Assembly (NCBI GenBank): GCA_052103595.1
Contig: JBQEKC010000001.1
Location: forward strand, 124,001 to 188,000
DNA from: CAMEGH01 sp052103595
GTDB lineage: Bacteria > Patescibacteriota > Saccharimonadia > Saccharimonadales > Saccharimonadaceae
Length of the DNA stretch: 64,000 bases
Reading direction: 5' to 3'
Below, one piece after another: positions 1 through 7,076 of this stretch (position 1 is its first letter; every line of letters starts with the position of its first letter). The position numbers and the translations under genes are program-made. The notes beneath the pieces were generated by a model, which had not been told where the DNA came from, searched no databases, and saw only the letters and a list, made by a program, of their open reading frames with translations.

Positions 1-544
1 CTCCCGGCATTGCCGGAGGGGGTACGCCTCCCCAGCTGAGCTCGGGAAGCTCCTGCTCAATCCCACACGGGAGATCGGTTTTTGCAGCGTATTTTGCAGC
101 GTATCCAGCGTTACGGTCGGCAAGGATATTGCCATCGTAAGGGCCGGTACTCGACGATACATCAAGCTTTATGTCACCGAGGCGGCCGTTAAGCAATGTT
201 TCGATTTGTGTAGCAATCTCCTCAAGATTGGTGCTCTTGGGGTTGTATTGCTTGCAGGCGAACTTGTATGTGTAGGTGGCCTCCGGGTTGAAATCGGGAG
301 TGCCGCGCATATAATCCTCGGCAGAAAAACCGTCGGAAAACGCTCGCTGAATCGGCTGCCATTCTTCCTGCACTTCGTCCGTGGACTGCGCGAGGGTGTC
401 CGATTCAACGTGTTCAAACAAAACGGTGTCGAGTGCGGCGCCTTCGTCGATAGCATTAGTAACGACGATGTCGAAAATACTATCAAGTGAAGGTGTTACT
501 ACCTCGCTCGGTGTTTCGATGCCATCTGACGGGATAGGCTCGGT
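1..544 (-). pseudogene. In-frame continuation of the interrupted lipoprotein gene, running off the left edge
   Basis: On the minus strand the frame of the upstream 149-residue lipoprotein stays open for about 181 codons after its TGA at 545-547 and leaves the window. The translation reads as real protein: acidic, with well-spaced aromatic residues and cysteines. It contains FSDGFSAEDY (DNA 311-340), which closely matches FSEGWSEEDY in the upstream part. There is no ATG, GTG or TTG in this frame within about 40 codons of the TGA, so it does not look like an independent gene. I infer the distal part of one lipoprotein cut by a premature stop, either a genuine pseudogene or a sequence error. The 3' end is outside the window. 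Confidence 0.55.
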
Positions 545-994
545 TCATGGCGTATCTTCCACGATGGCGTTATATGCCTTGAGAAGTGCTACCATGTCGT
601 CTTCGTGGGATGTGTAGTCGGCCGAAATGAGCAGCCGTGTTGCATCCTTGAAGACTCCGTCGTCCGTGTGCAGTTCTGCATCGACGAGTGGTGTCCGTGT
701 GTAGACGAACGTCTCATTGTTTATGCCAAGATGGGCGCAGGTTTCGTAGTCCTCTTCCGACCATCCTTCCGAAAACAGCTCGGTTTCGCCGTCACGAAAG
801 CTCACAAGCTTGGTGGCGAGCGGTTCGCGCTTGTCGTCCTGGAAGTAGATGGCGTAGCTGGAAGCCACGCACATTTCTTCTTCGCTGGCGTGGTAATTCG
901 ACGACTCATCACTACACGATACTAAAGCAAGCGCCAAAATGCTCGTCAAAAATACCGCGATTATCTGGGTGAAGCGTGCACGGGTGGTAGACAT
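545..994 (-). CDS. Secreted lipoprotein, N-terminal part, ended by a probably premature TGA
   Basis: The 149-residue product starts with a positively charged tip, a hydrophobic segment and a lipobox (ALVSC, Cys at about residue 27), so it should be exported and lipid-anchored. The remainder is acidic with no family I recognise. Start ATG 992-994 has a good ribosome binding site (GAGGAG) just upstream. A TTGACT-17-TATTAT promoter lies at 1098-1126, and the leader has a GAGCC/GGCTC hairpin at 1061-1074. The terminal TGA is followed in the same frame by at least 181 more codons of convincing coding sequence carrying a second copy of the FSxG(W/F)SxEDY motif. The gene is therefore probably longer and interrupted. 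Function is unknown. Confidence 0.7.
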   Translation of the reverse strand: MSTTRARFTQIIAVFLTSILALALVSCSDESSNYHASEEEMCVASSYAIYFQDDKREPLATKLVSFRDGETELFSEGWSEEDYETCAHLGINNETFVYTRTPLVDAELHTDDGVFKDATRLLISADYTSHEDDMVALLKAYNAIVEDTP

Positions 995-1097
995 TAAAGT
1001 CTCCTCTCGGGTCAGGCCTTCTAAACAAAAGAAAGCAAATTGTGAAGGTGCAGGTAGCTGGAGCCGGATGGCTCTATACAGTATACTTATAATATAA

Positions 1098-1126
1098 ATA
1101 ATAGCATAAGTTTGTTAAAAAGTCAA
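1098..1126 (-). promoter_or_regulatory. Promoter of the interrupted lipoprotein gene
   Basis: On the minus strand TTGACT (1121-1126) and TATTAT (1098-1103) are separated by exactly 17 bases, with TGC directly before the -10, an extended -10 motif. The predicted transcript starts near 1091 and carries a GAGCC-ATCC-GGCTC hairpin at 1061-1074. Confidence 0.7.
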
Positions 1127-1161
1127 TCACACTTCCCTGTTGCGAACAAAAAAATAGTGTG

Positions 1162-1215
1162 TCACATGAAAAAAGGGATAGCATCTTCGGCTATCCCTGT
1201 GGCAATCATCTTCAT
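1162..1215 (-). CDS. Possible 17-residue leader peptide overlapping a terminator
   Basis: A tiny frame (ATG at 1213-1215, TGA at 1162-1164) encodes MKMIATGIAEDAIPFFM. It has a plausible ribosome binding site (GAGAGG, 7 bases upstream) that resembles the one before the lipoprotein at 994. It sits in a transcript starting near 1307 from a strong promoter. Both arms of a rho-independent terminator (1168-1198) lie inside its codons, so a translating ribosome would open the hairpin. This suggests a translated attenuator in front of the lipoprotein gene, but it could equally be a small RNA with a chance frame. Confidence 0.3.
   Translation of the reverse strand: MKMIATGIAEDAIPFFM
1168..1198 (-). 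terminator. Rho-independent terminator within the leader peptide frame
   Basis: On the minus strand AGGGATAG and CTATCCCT form an 8-bp stem with a 9-base loop followed by six T. It lies between the two promoters upstream of the lipoprotein gene. The 1000-1416 stretch otherwise holds only these regulatory elements. Confidence 0.7.
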
Positions 1216-1313
1216 GGTAAAGCCTCTCGGTATGTAGTGTAAAAAATAGAGTTGATTGTCGAGGTGTAGACGCACAGCGGAATTTCGCGACTCAACACAA
1301 TGGTCTATAATTT

Positions 1314-1342
1314 ATAATACAATAAAGTTATGTAAAAGTCAA
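1314..1342 (-). promoter_or_regulatory. Promoter of the short leader transcript
   Basis: TTGACT (1337-1342) and TATTAT (1314-1319) are 17 bases apart on the minus strand, the same layout as the promoter at 1098-1126. The predicted RNA runs from about 1307 to the terminator at 1168. Near its 5' end GTTGAGTCG and CGACAATCAAC can form a stem with a 2-base bulge. Confidence 0.65.
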
Positions 1343-1381
1343 TTTAGTGGTGAAAATTTTGAGCGCAATTGTGGCGCATAT

Positions 1382-1411
1382 AAAAAACTCCCCTACTTTC
1401 AGGGGAGTTTT
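1382..1411 (-). terminator. Terminator of topA (bidirectional shape)
   Basis: AACTCCCCT and AGGGGAGTT form a perfect 9-bp stem around a 6-base loop, followed by a T-run on the minus strand directly after the topA stop. The A-run on the other side would allow it to work in both directions. Confidence 0.8.
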
Positions 1412-1416
1412 GCGCG

Positions 1417-3756
1417 TTAACTTTTCTTCTTTGCTGCCGGCTTTTTGGCGGTTGTTTTCTTCGCGGCGGTTTTTCGCACTGGCCCACGACGGCGAGCGGC
1501 TGGCGCTTTTTCGATCATCTCTTTGGCTTGTTCGTGCGTGATGGTCTTTGGATCGGTGTCTTTTGGAATCTTGGCGTTGATTTTGCCGTTCGTGACGTAC
1601 GGGCCGTAGCGGCCGTTTAATACCTTGATACCATCGCCAAAGTCGGCAATGTTTTTCTCGGCTTCAGCCTTGAGTTTGGCGTCATATAGTTCAAGCGCTT
1701 TTTCGAGCGTAATCGTGTGCGGGTCTTCTGGCTTGATGCTCACAAACAGCTTCCCTACCTGAATGTACGGACCAAAGCGGCCAATGTTGGCTTTGATATC
1801 TTCGCCATCTTTGGTTTGGCCAACGGTGCGTGGCAGCTGGAACATCACCAGCGCTTGTTCGAGCGTGACGGTTTCGATTTTGGCGCCAGCTGGGAGTGGC
1901 GCAAATTTTGGCTTTTCACTTTTATCTTCGGTTGAACCGAGTTGCAGCATTGGGCCAAAGCGACCAAAACGCGCGATAATCGGCTTCTTGGTTTTTGGAT
2001 CGATGCCGACTTCTTTGCTCGCACCAACAGTACTGCGATCAATTCCACCCGATGCTTCAATGAGTTTGTGGAATGGCGTGTAAAAATCCATCAACATTTT
2101 GTTACGTTCGAGTGAATCACCAGCGATTTGGTCGAATTCTTCTTCGACGTTGGCGGTAAAGCCGTAGTCGACGATTTGGTCGAAGTGGTTGGTAAGGAAA
2201 TCTGCGATGAGTTCGCCGCTTGGGGTTGGGACGAGTTTGCCTTTAGTGGCGCCGGATTTTTCTTTGATAACTTCACGATTTAGTTCGTTATTGGCGAGCT
2301 GCAACACAATTACCTCGCGTTCCTTGCCTTCGCCATCGCCCTTTTCAACGTAGCCGCGAGTTTGGATAGTGTCGATGATGGTGGCGTAGGTGCTTGGGCG
2401 GCCGATACCGAGTTCTTCGAGTTTTTTGACCAAGCTACCTTCGGTGTAGCGCGCTGGTGGGCGGGCAAATACTTGGCGAGCTTCGGCGTGCTTGTTTTCC
2501 AGCACGTTGCCGGTGGCAAGTTTTGGCAAGATTTCTTCTTTGCCGCCGCCGTATACTTTCAAGAATCCGTCAAAGACGATCACTTCGCCTTTGGCTTCGA
2601 AGACTTCTTTGCGCGTAGAAATGGTGATAGTTGCGGTGGTTTTTTCTAGTTTAGCTGGCGCCATTTGGCTGGCGAGTGTGCGGCGGCGAATTAGGTCGTA
2701 GAGGCGCTGTTCGGTGCCGCCAACGCTTTCAACGGAAATGTCGGTTGGGCGAATCGCTTCGTGGGCTTCTTGTGCGCTGGCATTTTTGGTTTTGAACTTG
2801 CGAACTTGGCTGTATTCTTCGCCAAAGGCCCCTTTAATATAGTTGGCCGCTGCGGCGATGGCTTGGCCGCTGAGGTTGACGCTGTCGGTTCGCATATAGG
2901 TGATTTTACCGGACTGATACAGTTTTTGCGCTGCGCCCATGGTTGCCTTCGAGCTCATGCCGATTTTTGAGTTGGCTTCTTGCTGCAAGGTACTGGTGGT
3001 AAACGGTGCGCCCGGGTTGCGCGTGCCGGGGCTTTTGGTAACGTCGCTGATGGTAAAATCGGCGCCTTTTAGGCTTTCGAGGAAGTCTTTCGCTTCAGCT
3101 TCGGTGTCAAAACGTGGCTTTAGTTCTGCCTTAAATTCTTCGCCGTCGTGTAAAAACAGCGCCGTTACTTTAAACTGGCTAGCGCCTTCAAAGGCGGTAA
3201 TTTCGCGCTCGCGCTCCACTAGCAACCGCACTGCCGGGCTTTGTACACGGCCGGCTGATTTGCCACCAGGCACTTTTTGCCACACGACCGGGCTTAGTTC
3301 AAACCCAACCAAGCGGTCCAAAATTTGGCGTGCTTGCTGGGCGCGAACCATGCTCATATCAATTGTGTGAGCGTCCTTAAGTGCCTGTTCAACTGCAGAC
3401 TTCGAGATTTCGTGGTAGGTAATGCGCTTAGTGGTGGCTGGGTCGAGCTTTAATACCTCGCACAAATGCCATGCAATCGCCTCCCCTTCGCGGTCGGGGT
3501 CGGTTGCGAGGTAGATGGTGTCGGCATCTTTAGCGGCTTTGCGCAGTTCGGTTACAACTTTCTTTTTTTCGGCATCAATTTCGTAGGTGGTTTTAAAACC
3601 ATTCTTAATATCGATCGGCGGTGTGCCGTCTTTGGTTTTTTTGACGATTGAACGAATATGCCCCACGCTCGAAAGCACCTTGAAGTCTTTGCCAAGGTAC
3701 TTTTCGATGGTTTTTGCCTTTGCAGGGCTCTCTACGATTACAAGATTTTTAGCCAT
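1417..3756 (-). CDS. topA: DNA topoisomerase I
   Basis: Type IA topoisomerase that relaxes negatively supercoiled DNA by cutting one strand through a 5'-phosphotyrosine. The 779-residue protein starts at MAKNLVIVESPAKAK, a classic TOPRIM start. It carries the acidic metal-binding motif DPDREGEA near residue 88 and the catalytic tyrosine in TYMRTDS near residue 295. The C-terminus has at least three topoisomerase C-terminal repeats (cores GRFGPMLQLG, GRFGPYIQVG, GRYGPYVTNG) instead of zinc fingers, then a lysine/alanine tail, as in many actinobacterial and CPR enzymes. An upstream extension of the frame has no family similarity, so I use ATG 3754-3756. Confidence 0.97.
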   Translation of the reverse strand: MAKNLVIVESPAKAKTIEKYLGKDFKVLSSVGHIRSIVKKTKDGTPPIDIKNGFKTTYEIDAEKKKVVTELRKAAKDADTIYLATDPDREGEAIAWHLCEVLKLDPATTKRITYHEISKSAVEQALKDAHTIDMSMVRAQQARQILDRLVGFELSPVVWQKVPGGKSAGRVQSPAVRLLVEREREITAFEGASQFKVTALFLHDGEEFKAELKPRFDTEAEAKDFLESLKGADFTISDVTKSPGTRNPGAPFTTSTLQQEANSKIGMSSKATMGAAQKLYQSGKITYMRTDSVNLSGQAIAAAANYIKGAFGEEYSQVRKFKTKNASAQEAHEAIRPTDISVESVGGTEQRLYDLIRRRTLASQMAPAKLEKTTATITISTRKEVFEAKGEVIVFDGFLKVYGGGKEEILPKLATGNVLENKHAEARQVFARPPARYTEGSLVKKLEELGIGRPSTYATIIDTIQTRGYVEKGDGEGKEREVIVLQLANNELNREVIKEKSGATKGKLVPTPSGELIADFLTNHFDQIVDYGFTANVEEEFDQIAGDSLERNKMLMDFYTPFHKLIEASGGIDRSTVGASKEVGIDPKTKKPIIARFGRFGPMLQLGSTEDKSEKPKFAPLPAGAKIETVTLEQALVMFQLPRTVGQTKDGEDIKANIGRFGPYIQVGKLFVSIKPEDPHTITLEKALELYDAKLKAEAEKNIADFGDGIKVLNGRYGPYVTNGKINAKIPKDTDPKTITHEQAKEMIEKAPAARRRGPVRKTAAKKTTAKKPAAKKKS

Positions 3757-3816
3757 ATCTTCTTTACTGTAACGAAAATGTGACCAAGTTGCAATGTTAC
3801 AAAAATAGGTCAAAAG

Positions 3817-3871
3817 TAAAAAGCCAGCCGGCGTCTTTCGTGCAAACTTGCACAAATGACACCGTCTGGCT
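3817..3871 (-). terminator. Terminator of the small orphan gene at 3876
   Basis: On the minus strand a long imperfect stem pairs AGCCAG...CGGTGTC with GACGCCG...CTGGCT around an inner hairpin (TGCAA/TTGCA) and is followed by TTTTT. It directly follows the stop at 3876. Confidence 0.75.
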
Positions 3872-3875
3872 CCTC

Positions 3876-4106
3876 CTAGATACAGGCACCAAGCCCTGAC
3901 TGCGTGAACTGCCGGAGTGATTCTTCTGTATGAAGAGGAATGACTGGCGCGACTGGTTCGTATAGTGTGGGCGGAATACCTGCCATGATACATCCGTCGA
4001 ACGTCTCTTGGTCGATGCCCAGGCGAGCGAAAAGCTCTGCGGGGCGGTCCTTGCAGCTATCGAGAAACTGCGAGAACTGGTCGAGCTCAGTGAACTGAAC
4101 GGTCAT
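3876..4106 (-). CDS. Small orphan protein, 76 residues
   Basis: I do not recognise this protein. It is acidic, has no signal peptide or membrane segment, and has three cysteines (one near residue 18, one near 39, one next to the C-terminal Ile). It is a stand-alone unit with a near-consensus promoter (4158-4186), a 5'-terminal hairpin, an AGGAG site ending 7 bases before ATG 4104-4106, and its own terminator. This arrangement is shared with other orphan genes in the window and argues that it is expressed. The short leader-like layout and C-terminal GLGACI might suggest a precursor peptide, but no modification enzymes lie nearby. Confidence 0.65.
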   Translation of the reverse strand: MTVQFTELDQFSQFLDSCKDRPAELFARLGIDQETFDGCIMAGIPPTLYEPVAPVIPLHTEESLRQFTQSGLGACI

Positions 4107-4124
4107 GATTAACTCCTAGGTTCG

Positions 4125-4186
4125 ATCCTGCGCGACGGAATGTCTCAGGATGGGTATATTATAGCAAAAACTATTAAAAAAGTCAA
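4125..4186 (-). promoter_or_regulatory. Promoter and 5' hairpin leader of the orphan gene at 3876
   Basis: TTGACT (4181-4186), 17 bases, then TATAAT (4158-4163) preceded by TGC: close to a consensus extended -10 promoter on the minus strand. The predicted transcript begins at about 4151, where ATCCTG starts. That arm pairs with CAGGAT at 4125-4130, so the RNA would begin with a hairpin. Confidence 0.75.
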
Positions 4187-4192
4187 TAACGC

Positions 4193-4878
4193 TTATTCTA
4201 TGCCACCCGCGCGGAGCATTTGCGTGATACGGCTGTAGTCGCCATCAAACCCAGAACTTGTAAAACTATTGTTGACGACAAAGTACGGTACGCCAGATCC
4301 GTACGGTAGTGTCTCGATAGTTTTTTGGGTAGCTTCATTGATGATCTGCTCTTTTTTACCTTCGCTAAGACAGCTTTCAAAGGTGTTCATATCAAGCCCG
4401 ATGCTTTTTGCTACATCAAAATAATAGGTATCTTTAAGGTGAGGAATTTTTGGCCCAGTTTGAGAAGTGCCAATGTTCTTATCGAAATATGTTTTGGTTG
4501 TTTTCTTCACAAGGCTGTCGTAATATTCGCTAAACTTTCCTTGGTCGGCGGCGCAATAGGTGCTCTCGCCTGCACGTTTTGAGTTGCCGTTCTTTTCTTC
4601 AAGCATGGCAGAAAGGCGAACCTCAAAATGGACCTTGCCAGTGTCTAGGTAGTCTTCTTTAAACGAAGAATCTTCGAGTGCATTGTGAAATTTTGCGCAA
4701 TATGGACACATCGCATCAGTGTAGTAGACGAAGGTGTTGGGAGCTTCGTTACTTCCGCTAGTAAGCTCTGCGTGCCAGACATTGAGCTCACGATTTGGCG
4801 GCGTGCTGTTATTATAAATAGCAACAGCGGCTAAAAATGCAACAATTACCCCAATAATAATCCAACCGGTTTTACTCA
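4193..4878 (-). CDS. DsbA-like membrane-anchored thiol oxidoreductase
   Basis: Predicted 228-residue thioredoxin-fold protein (DsbA/Thioredoxin_4 type) with an N-terminal membrane anchor (GWIIIGVIVAFLAAVAIY) and the redox motif CPYC near residue 65, followed by a cis-proline segment (SGVPYFVVNN) near residue 200. It probably oxidises or reduces cysteines of exported proteins. The start ATG 4876-4878 overlaps the end of the upstream membrane gene (4872-5510), so the two should be translationally coupled. A paralogue is encoded at 6342-7076 beside a paralogue of the same membrane protein. The direction of electron flow cannot be read from sequence. Confidence 0.85.
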
Positions 4879-5510
4879 TTACTTCCTCCTTCTTTTTGAT
4901 GATATGCAGCGGTCGTTGTAGCGTAGGCACTAAACCCCATCTTCCACGAACTATAGAGCAATAGAATGATCGCTACTATTGTAATCAACAGCGTCACTGT
5001 GCCAATAAAGACTGCTGATGTCGAGATGACGCTTAACAGTGGAATAATAAGCGACGCTCCGCAGGTAGAACACCCGAGCCCGAGGGTTACGACGGCAGAA
5101 GCAAATGCAGTCTCGCCGGCGCGACGATTTGCTGCTTGTTTTTGTTTTTTAATTTTTTGTTCGGCAACAAGGCTAAAAAATAAGAGCGCGATAGTCACTC
5201 CTTGTAGCAATACCACGACAAGAAGGAGTACGCCGTCAATGGTTGACGCGTCGGCAAAAAGTCGCACAAAAGCATCGCCGATAATGCCAACCTTTTCGCC
5301 AAGAGGAAGGCGCGATAAAAGCAAGTTCCACTCCGTTGTTCCGACAGAAAGCATACTGAACATGACGCCAAATAAAAATGCCACGCTCATTGCAATGAGC
5401 GCATATCGCCAGTCGCGCAGTACTCTTCCGATGCCAACAAGCGATAACACTGTTTTATCGAAAAAAGATTTCCAGAAAAGTTTTGTAAAAAAAGAAGTGG
5501 TCATGCTCAT
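4872..5510 (-). CDS. Membrane protein with GLGCxxCG motif, candidate redox partner of DsbA-like protein
   Basis: The 212-residue protein has about five membrane segments and a conserved intramembrane-looking motif GLGCSTCG (near residue 145) followed by SLIIPLL. The paralogue at 7060-7665 keeps GLGCIPCG followed by SLITPII. Both are paired with a DsbA-like gene. I infer a role as the membrane electron acceptor or donor for the thiol oxidoreductase, analogous to but not homologous-looking with DsbB, VKOR or CcdA. A metal (for example copper) binding role for the Cys pair is the main alternative. It lies 4 bases after the DsrE-like gene and overlaps the dsbA-like start. Confidence 0.7.
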   Translation of the reverse strand: MSMTTSFFTKLFWKSFFDKTVLSLVGIGRVLRDWRYALIAMSVAFLFGVMFSMLSVGTTEWNLLLSRLPLGEKVGIIGDAFVRLFADASTIDGVLLLVVVLLQGVTIALLFFSLVAEQKIKKQKQAANRRAGETAFASAVVTLGLGCSTCGASLIIPLLSVISTSAVFIGTVTLLITIVAIILLLYSSWKMGFSAYATTTAAYHQKEGGSNE

Positions 5511-5514
5511 ATTG

Positions 5515-5892
5515 TTATGCCTTCAAATAGGCAGCTCCTTCGAATTGTAGTTGTGTTATTTTCCCGACACCTGAGGGCGCTATATGTACGTGCGTCAGAA
5601 GCTGCGCTTTGGTAACGGTCAGTGCATTCATAGCGTTTTGGCAGACGTAAAATGTAACATCACGCTTTTGTAGTGCGTTAATGTGCTGCTGCTTGCCGTG
5701 GTGTGACGTAAAAGGTAAAATACCGTCACCATAGGCAACGACAGCGATGTGAAGTGGTCGCTTTGCGGTCGAAAAATCTTCCAGGGTGTGTTCAATATGA
5801 TGAAATAGTGCATCTATCTTTTTTGTATCATTGTGCTCAAAATCAATGACAAGTGTTGCGTTGTTGTTATGGTTATTTTCCATACCCTCCAT
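5515..5892 (-). CDS. DsrE/YchN-like small protein
   Basis: The 125-residue protein resembles the DsrE family of intracellular sulfur-relay or persulfide-carrier proteins: a Rossmann-like start (ATLVIDF), a central AVVAYGDG, the strand-plus-cysteine motif VTFYVCQNAM near residue 82, and the C-terminal SGVGKITQLQ pattern. It is the first gene of an operon with the GLGCxxCG membrane protein and a DsbA-like protein, which points to thiol or sulfane-sulfur chemistry. The start is uncertain: ATG 5890-5892 and ATG 5881-5883 are both possible and neither has a well-spaced ribosome binding site. The promoter region is shared with the divergent Fur-family gene. Confidence 0.65.
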   Translation of the reverse strand: MEGMENNHNNNATLVIDFEHNDTKKIDALFHHIEHTLEDFSTAKRPLHIAVVAYGDGILPFTSHHGKQQHINALQKRDVTFYVCQNAMNALTVTKAQLLTHVHIAPSGVGKITQLQFEGAAYLKA

Positions 5893-5911
5893 AGTACAAG
5901 TTGCATTCCTT

Positions 5912-5930
5912 ATTGTAAATAGTATACAAT
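5912..5930. promoter_or_regulatory. Candidate operator between the divergent redox operons
   Basis: ATTGTA and TACAAT form an inverted repeat spaced by 7 bases. It contains TATACT reading left and TACAAT reading right, the likely -10 elements of the two divergent operons. A Fur-family regulator starts 8 bases away, so autoregulation through this palindrome is a reasonable inference. The match to a defined Fur-family box is not exact. Confidence 0.45.
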
Positions 5931-5937
5931 AATAGAC

Positions 5938-6339
5938 ATGATGACGGTAGTTGCAAGCCGACAAACAAAATATACCGAAGCAGTGTTAGAGGCACTGGCG
6001 ATATACAAACATGCCACGAATGATCAAATTCTTGGTATTGTTCGGCAGATTTACCCTGAAGTAAGTGCCACAACGGTGCATCGTGTAACCGTTCGTTTAA
6101 AAGAACGTGGAATCATTGGGAGCGCGCCAAAAACCGTTGACGCGTCGGAGCGCTACGATGTCGACCCTACTCCGCATCATCATTTTATGTGCACACGGTG
6201 TGATCGTCTTTGTAATGTGCCTGAAAACGAACAGTCTCGTAAAGCAGTTGAGTTGCTCGGTTCAATGAGCAAACGCTGCAAATTTGCTGGCATGGTCACC
6301 CTTCAGGGTGTGTGTGAAGATTGCACGCAGGAGGTGTAG
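5938..6339 (+). CDS. Fur-family metalloregulator
   Basis: Predicted 133-residue transcription factor with an N-terminal winged helix (residues 1-75) and a C-terminal metal-binding dimerisation domain. That domain shows the His-rich PHHHFMC segment, a CTRC pair near residue 84 and a CEDC pair near residue 128, the usual structural zinc site. It heads an operon with a DsbA-like and a membrane protein and is divergent from a second redox operon. The -10 TACAAT ends 7 bases before ATG 5938, so the mRNA is predicted to be leaderless. Whether it senses iron, zinc, peroxide or another metal cannot be decided here. Confidence 0.85.
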   Translation: MMTVVASRQTKYTEAVLEALAIYKHATNDQILGIVRQIYPEVSATTVHRVTVRLKERGIIGSAPKTVDASERYDVDPTPHHHFMCTRCDRLCNVPENEQSRKAVELLGSMSKRCKFAGMVTLQGVCEDCTQEV

Positions 6340-6341
6340 AA

Positions 6342-7076
6342 ATGAAGCGCCGCAATGTAGTCGCTTTTGGTGTTACAGGAATGGTGATGCTTGTAGTGGG
6401 CGGTTGGTGGTTTTTTGCGGAGCGCGATCCAGGTGAAGCAGACCTTTCTGTAGAAGAGCGTCGTGCGGTTTTAAGTGTACAAGACGAACGCCTCAGTAAG
6501 GGGTCGCCTGATGCGCCAGTTACGATTATTGAATATATTGACGTACTCTGCCCCTATTGTGCGAAAGCCAGTCAACCTGGCGACATTATTCCACGTATGA
6601 TGACAGAATATGTTGATACAAATAAAGCACGTTATGAAGTTCGTCTTGTGGCGAAAACTGCACCTGACTCCGAACGTGCTGGCCAAGGTGCGTATTGTGC
6701 GGCCGAGCAAAAACAATTTTGGCCTTATATCGATAAAGCCTATGAGGACACGTGGCGGCAATATTACAGCCAAGACAGGGATGTTACGGCGGTGGATATT
6801 TTTAAGGAAGCTTCGATTTTTACGTTTGTTCGATCAATCCCAGAAATTGACCATCTTCGCTGGCAGGCATGTATGAAAAGTAATTCGTATAGTCAAACGA
6901 TGGAAGACAACGCTGCTGAAATGAGTCGCTTAAAAGCGTACGGCACACCAACAATGGTCGTTGATGGTAAAAGCTACACGGGGACGCCTCCATACGAAGC
7001 ATTTCGAGCCGTGATTAATGCATCGTTGAATGAGAAAAAAGCTCAGAAGGATCGTACTCATGAAGCGGATCAATAA
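6342..7076 (+). CDS. DsbA-like membrane-anchored thiol oxidoreductase (second copy)
   Basis: The 244-residue thioredoxin-fold protein has an N-terminal anchor (VVAFGVTGMVMLVVGGWWFF), the redox motif CPYC near residue 75, and the cis-proline segment YGTPTMVVDG near residue 205. It is a paralogue of the protein at 4193-4878, including the ERAGxGxYCAAxQ-like segment after the active site. A strong GGAGG site precedes ATG 6342, two bases after the regulator's stop. It overlaps the start of the downstream GLGCxxCG membrane protein by 17 bases. Confidence 0.85.
   Translation: MKRRNVVAFGVTGMVMLVVGGWWFFAERDPGEADLSVEERRAVLSVQDERLSKGSPDAPVTIIEYIDVLCPYCAKASQPGDIIPRMMTEYVDTNKARYEVRLVAKTAPDSERAGQGAYCAAEQKQFWPYIDKAYEDTWRQYYSQDRDVTAVDIFKEASIFTFVRSIPEIDHLRWQACMKSNSYSQTMEDNAAEMSRLKAYGTPTMVVDGKSYTGTPPYEAFRAVINASLNEKKAQKDRTHEADQ

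Noticed and set aside
1..994. Stop codon recoding of TGA as an amino acid
   Set aside because: Intact genes at 32205, 51362 and 59612 end in TGA, and no conserved gene in the window has an internal TGA.
3757..3993. 79-residue N-terminal extension of topA
   Set aside because: The extension has no family similarity and overlaps the neighbour's terminator; the TOPRIM start MAKNLVIVESPAKAK is at 3756.
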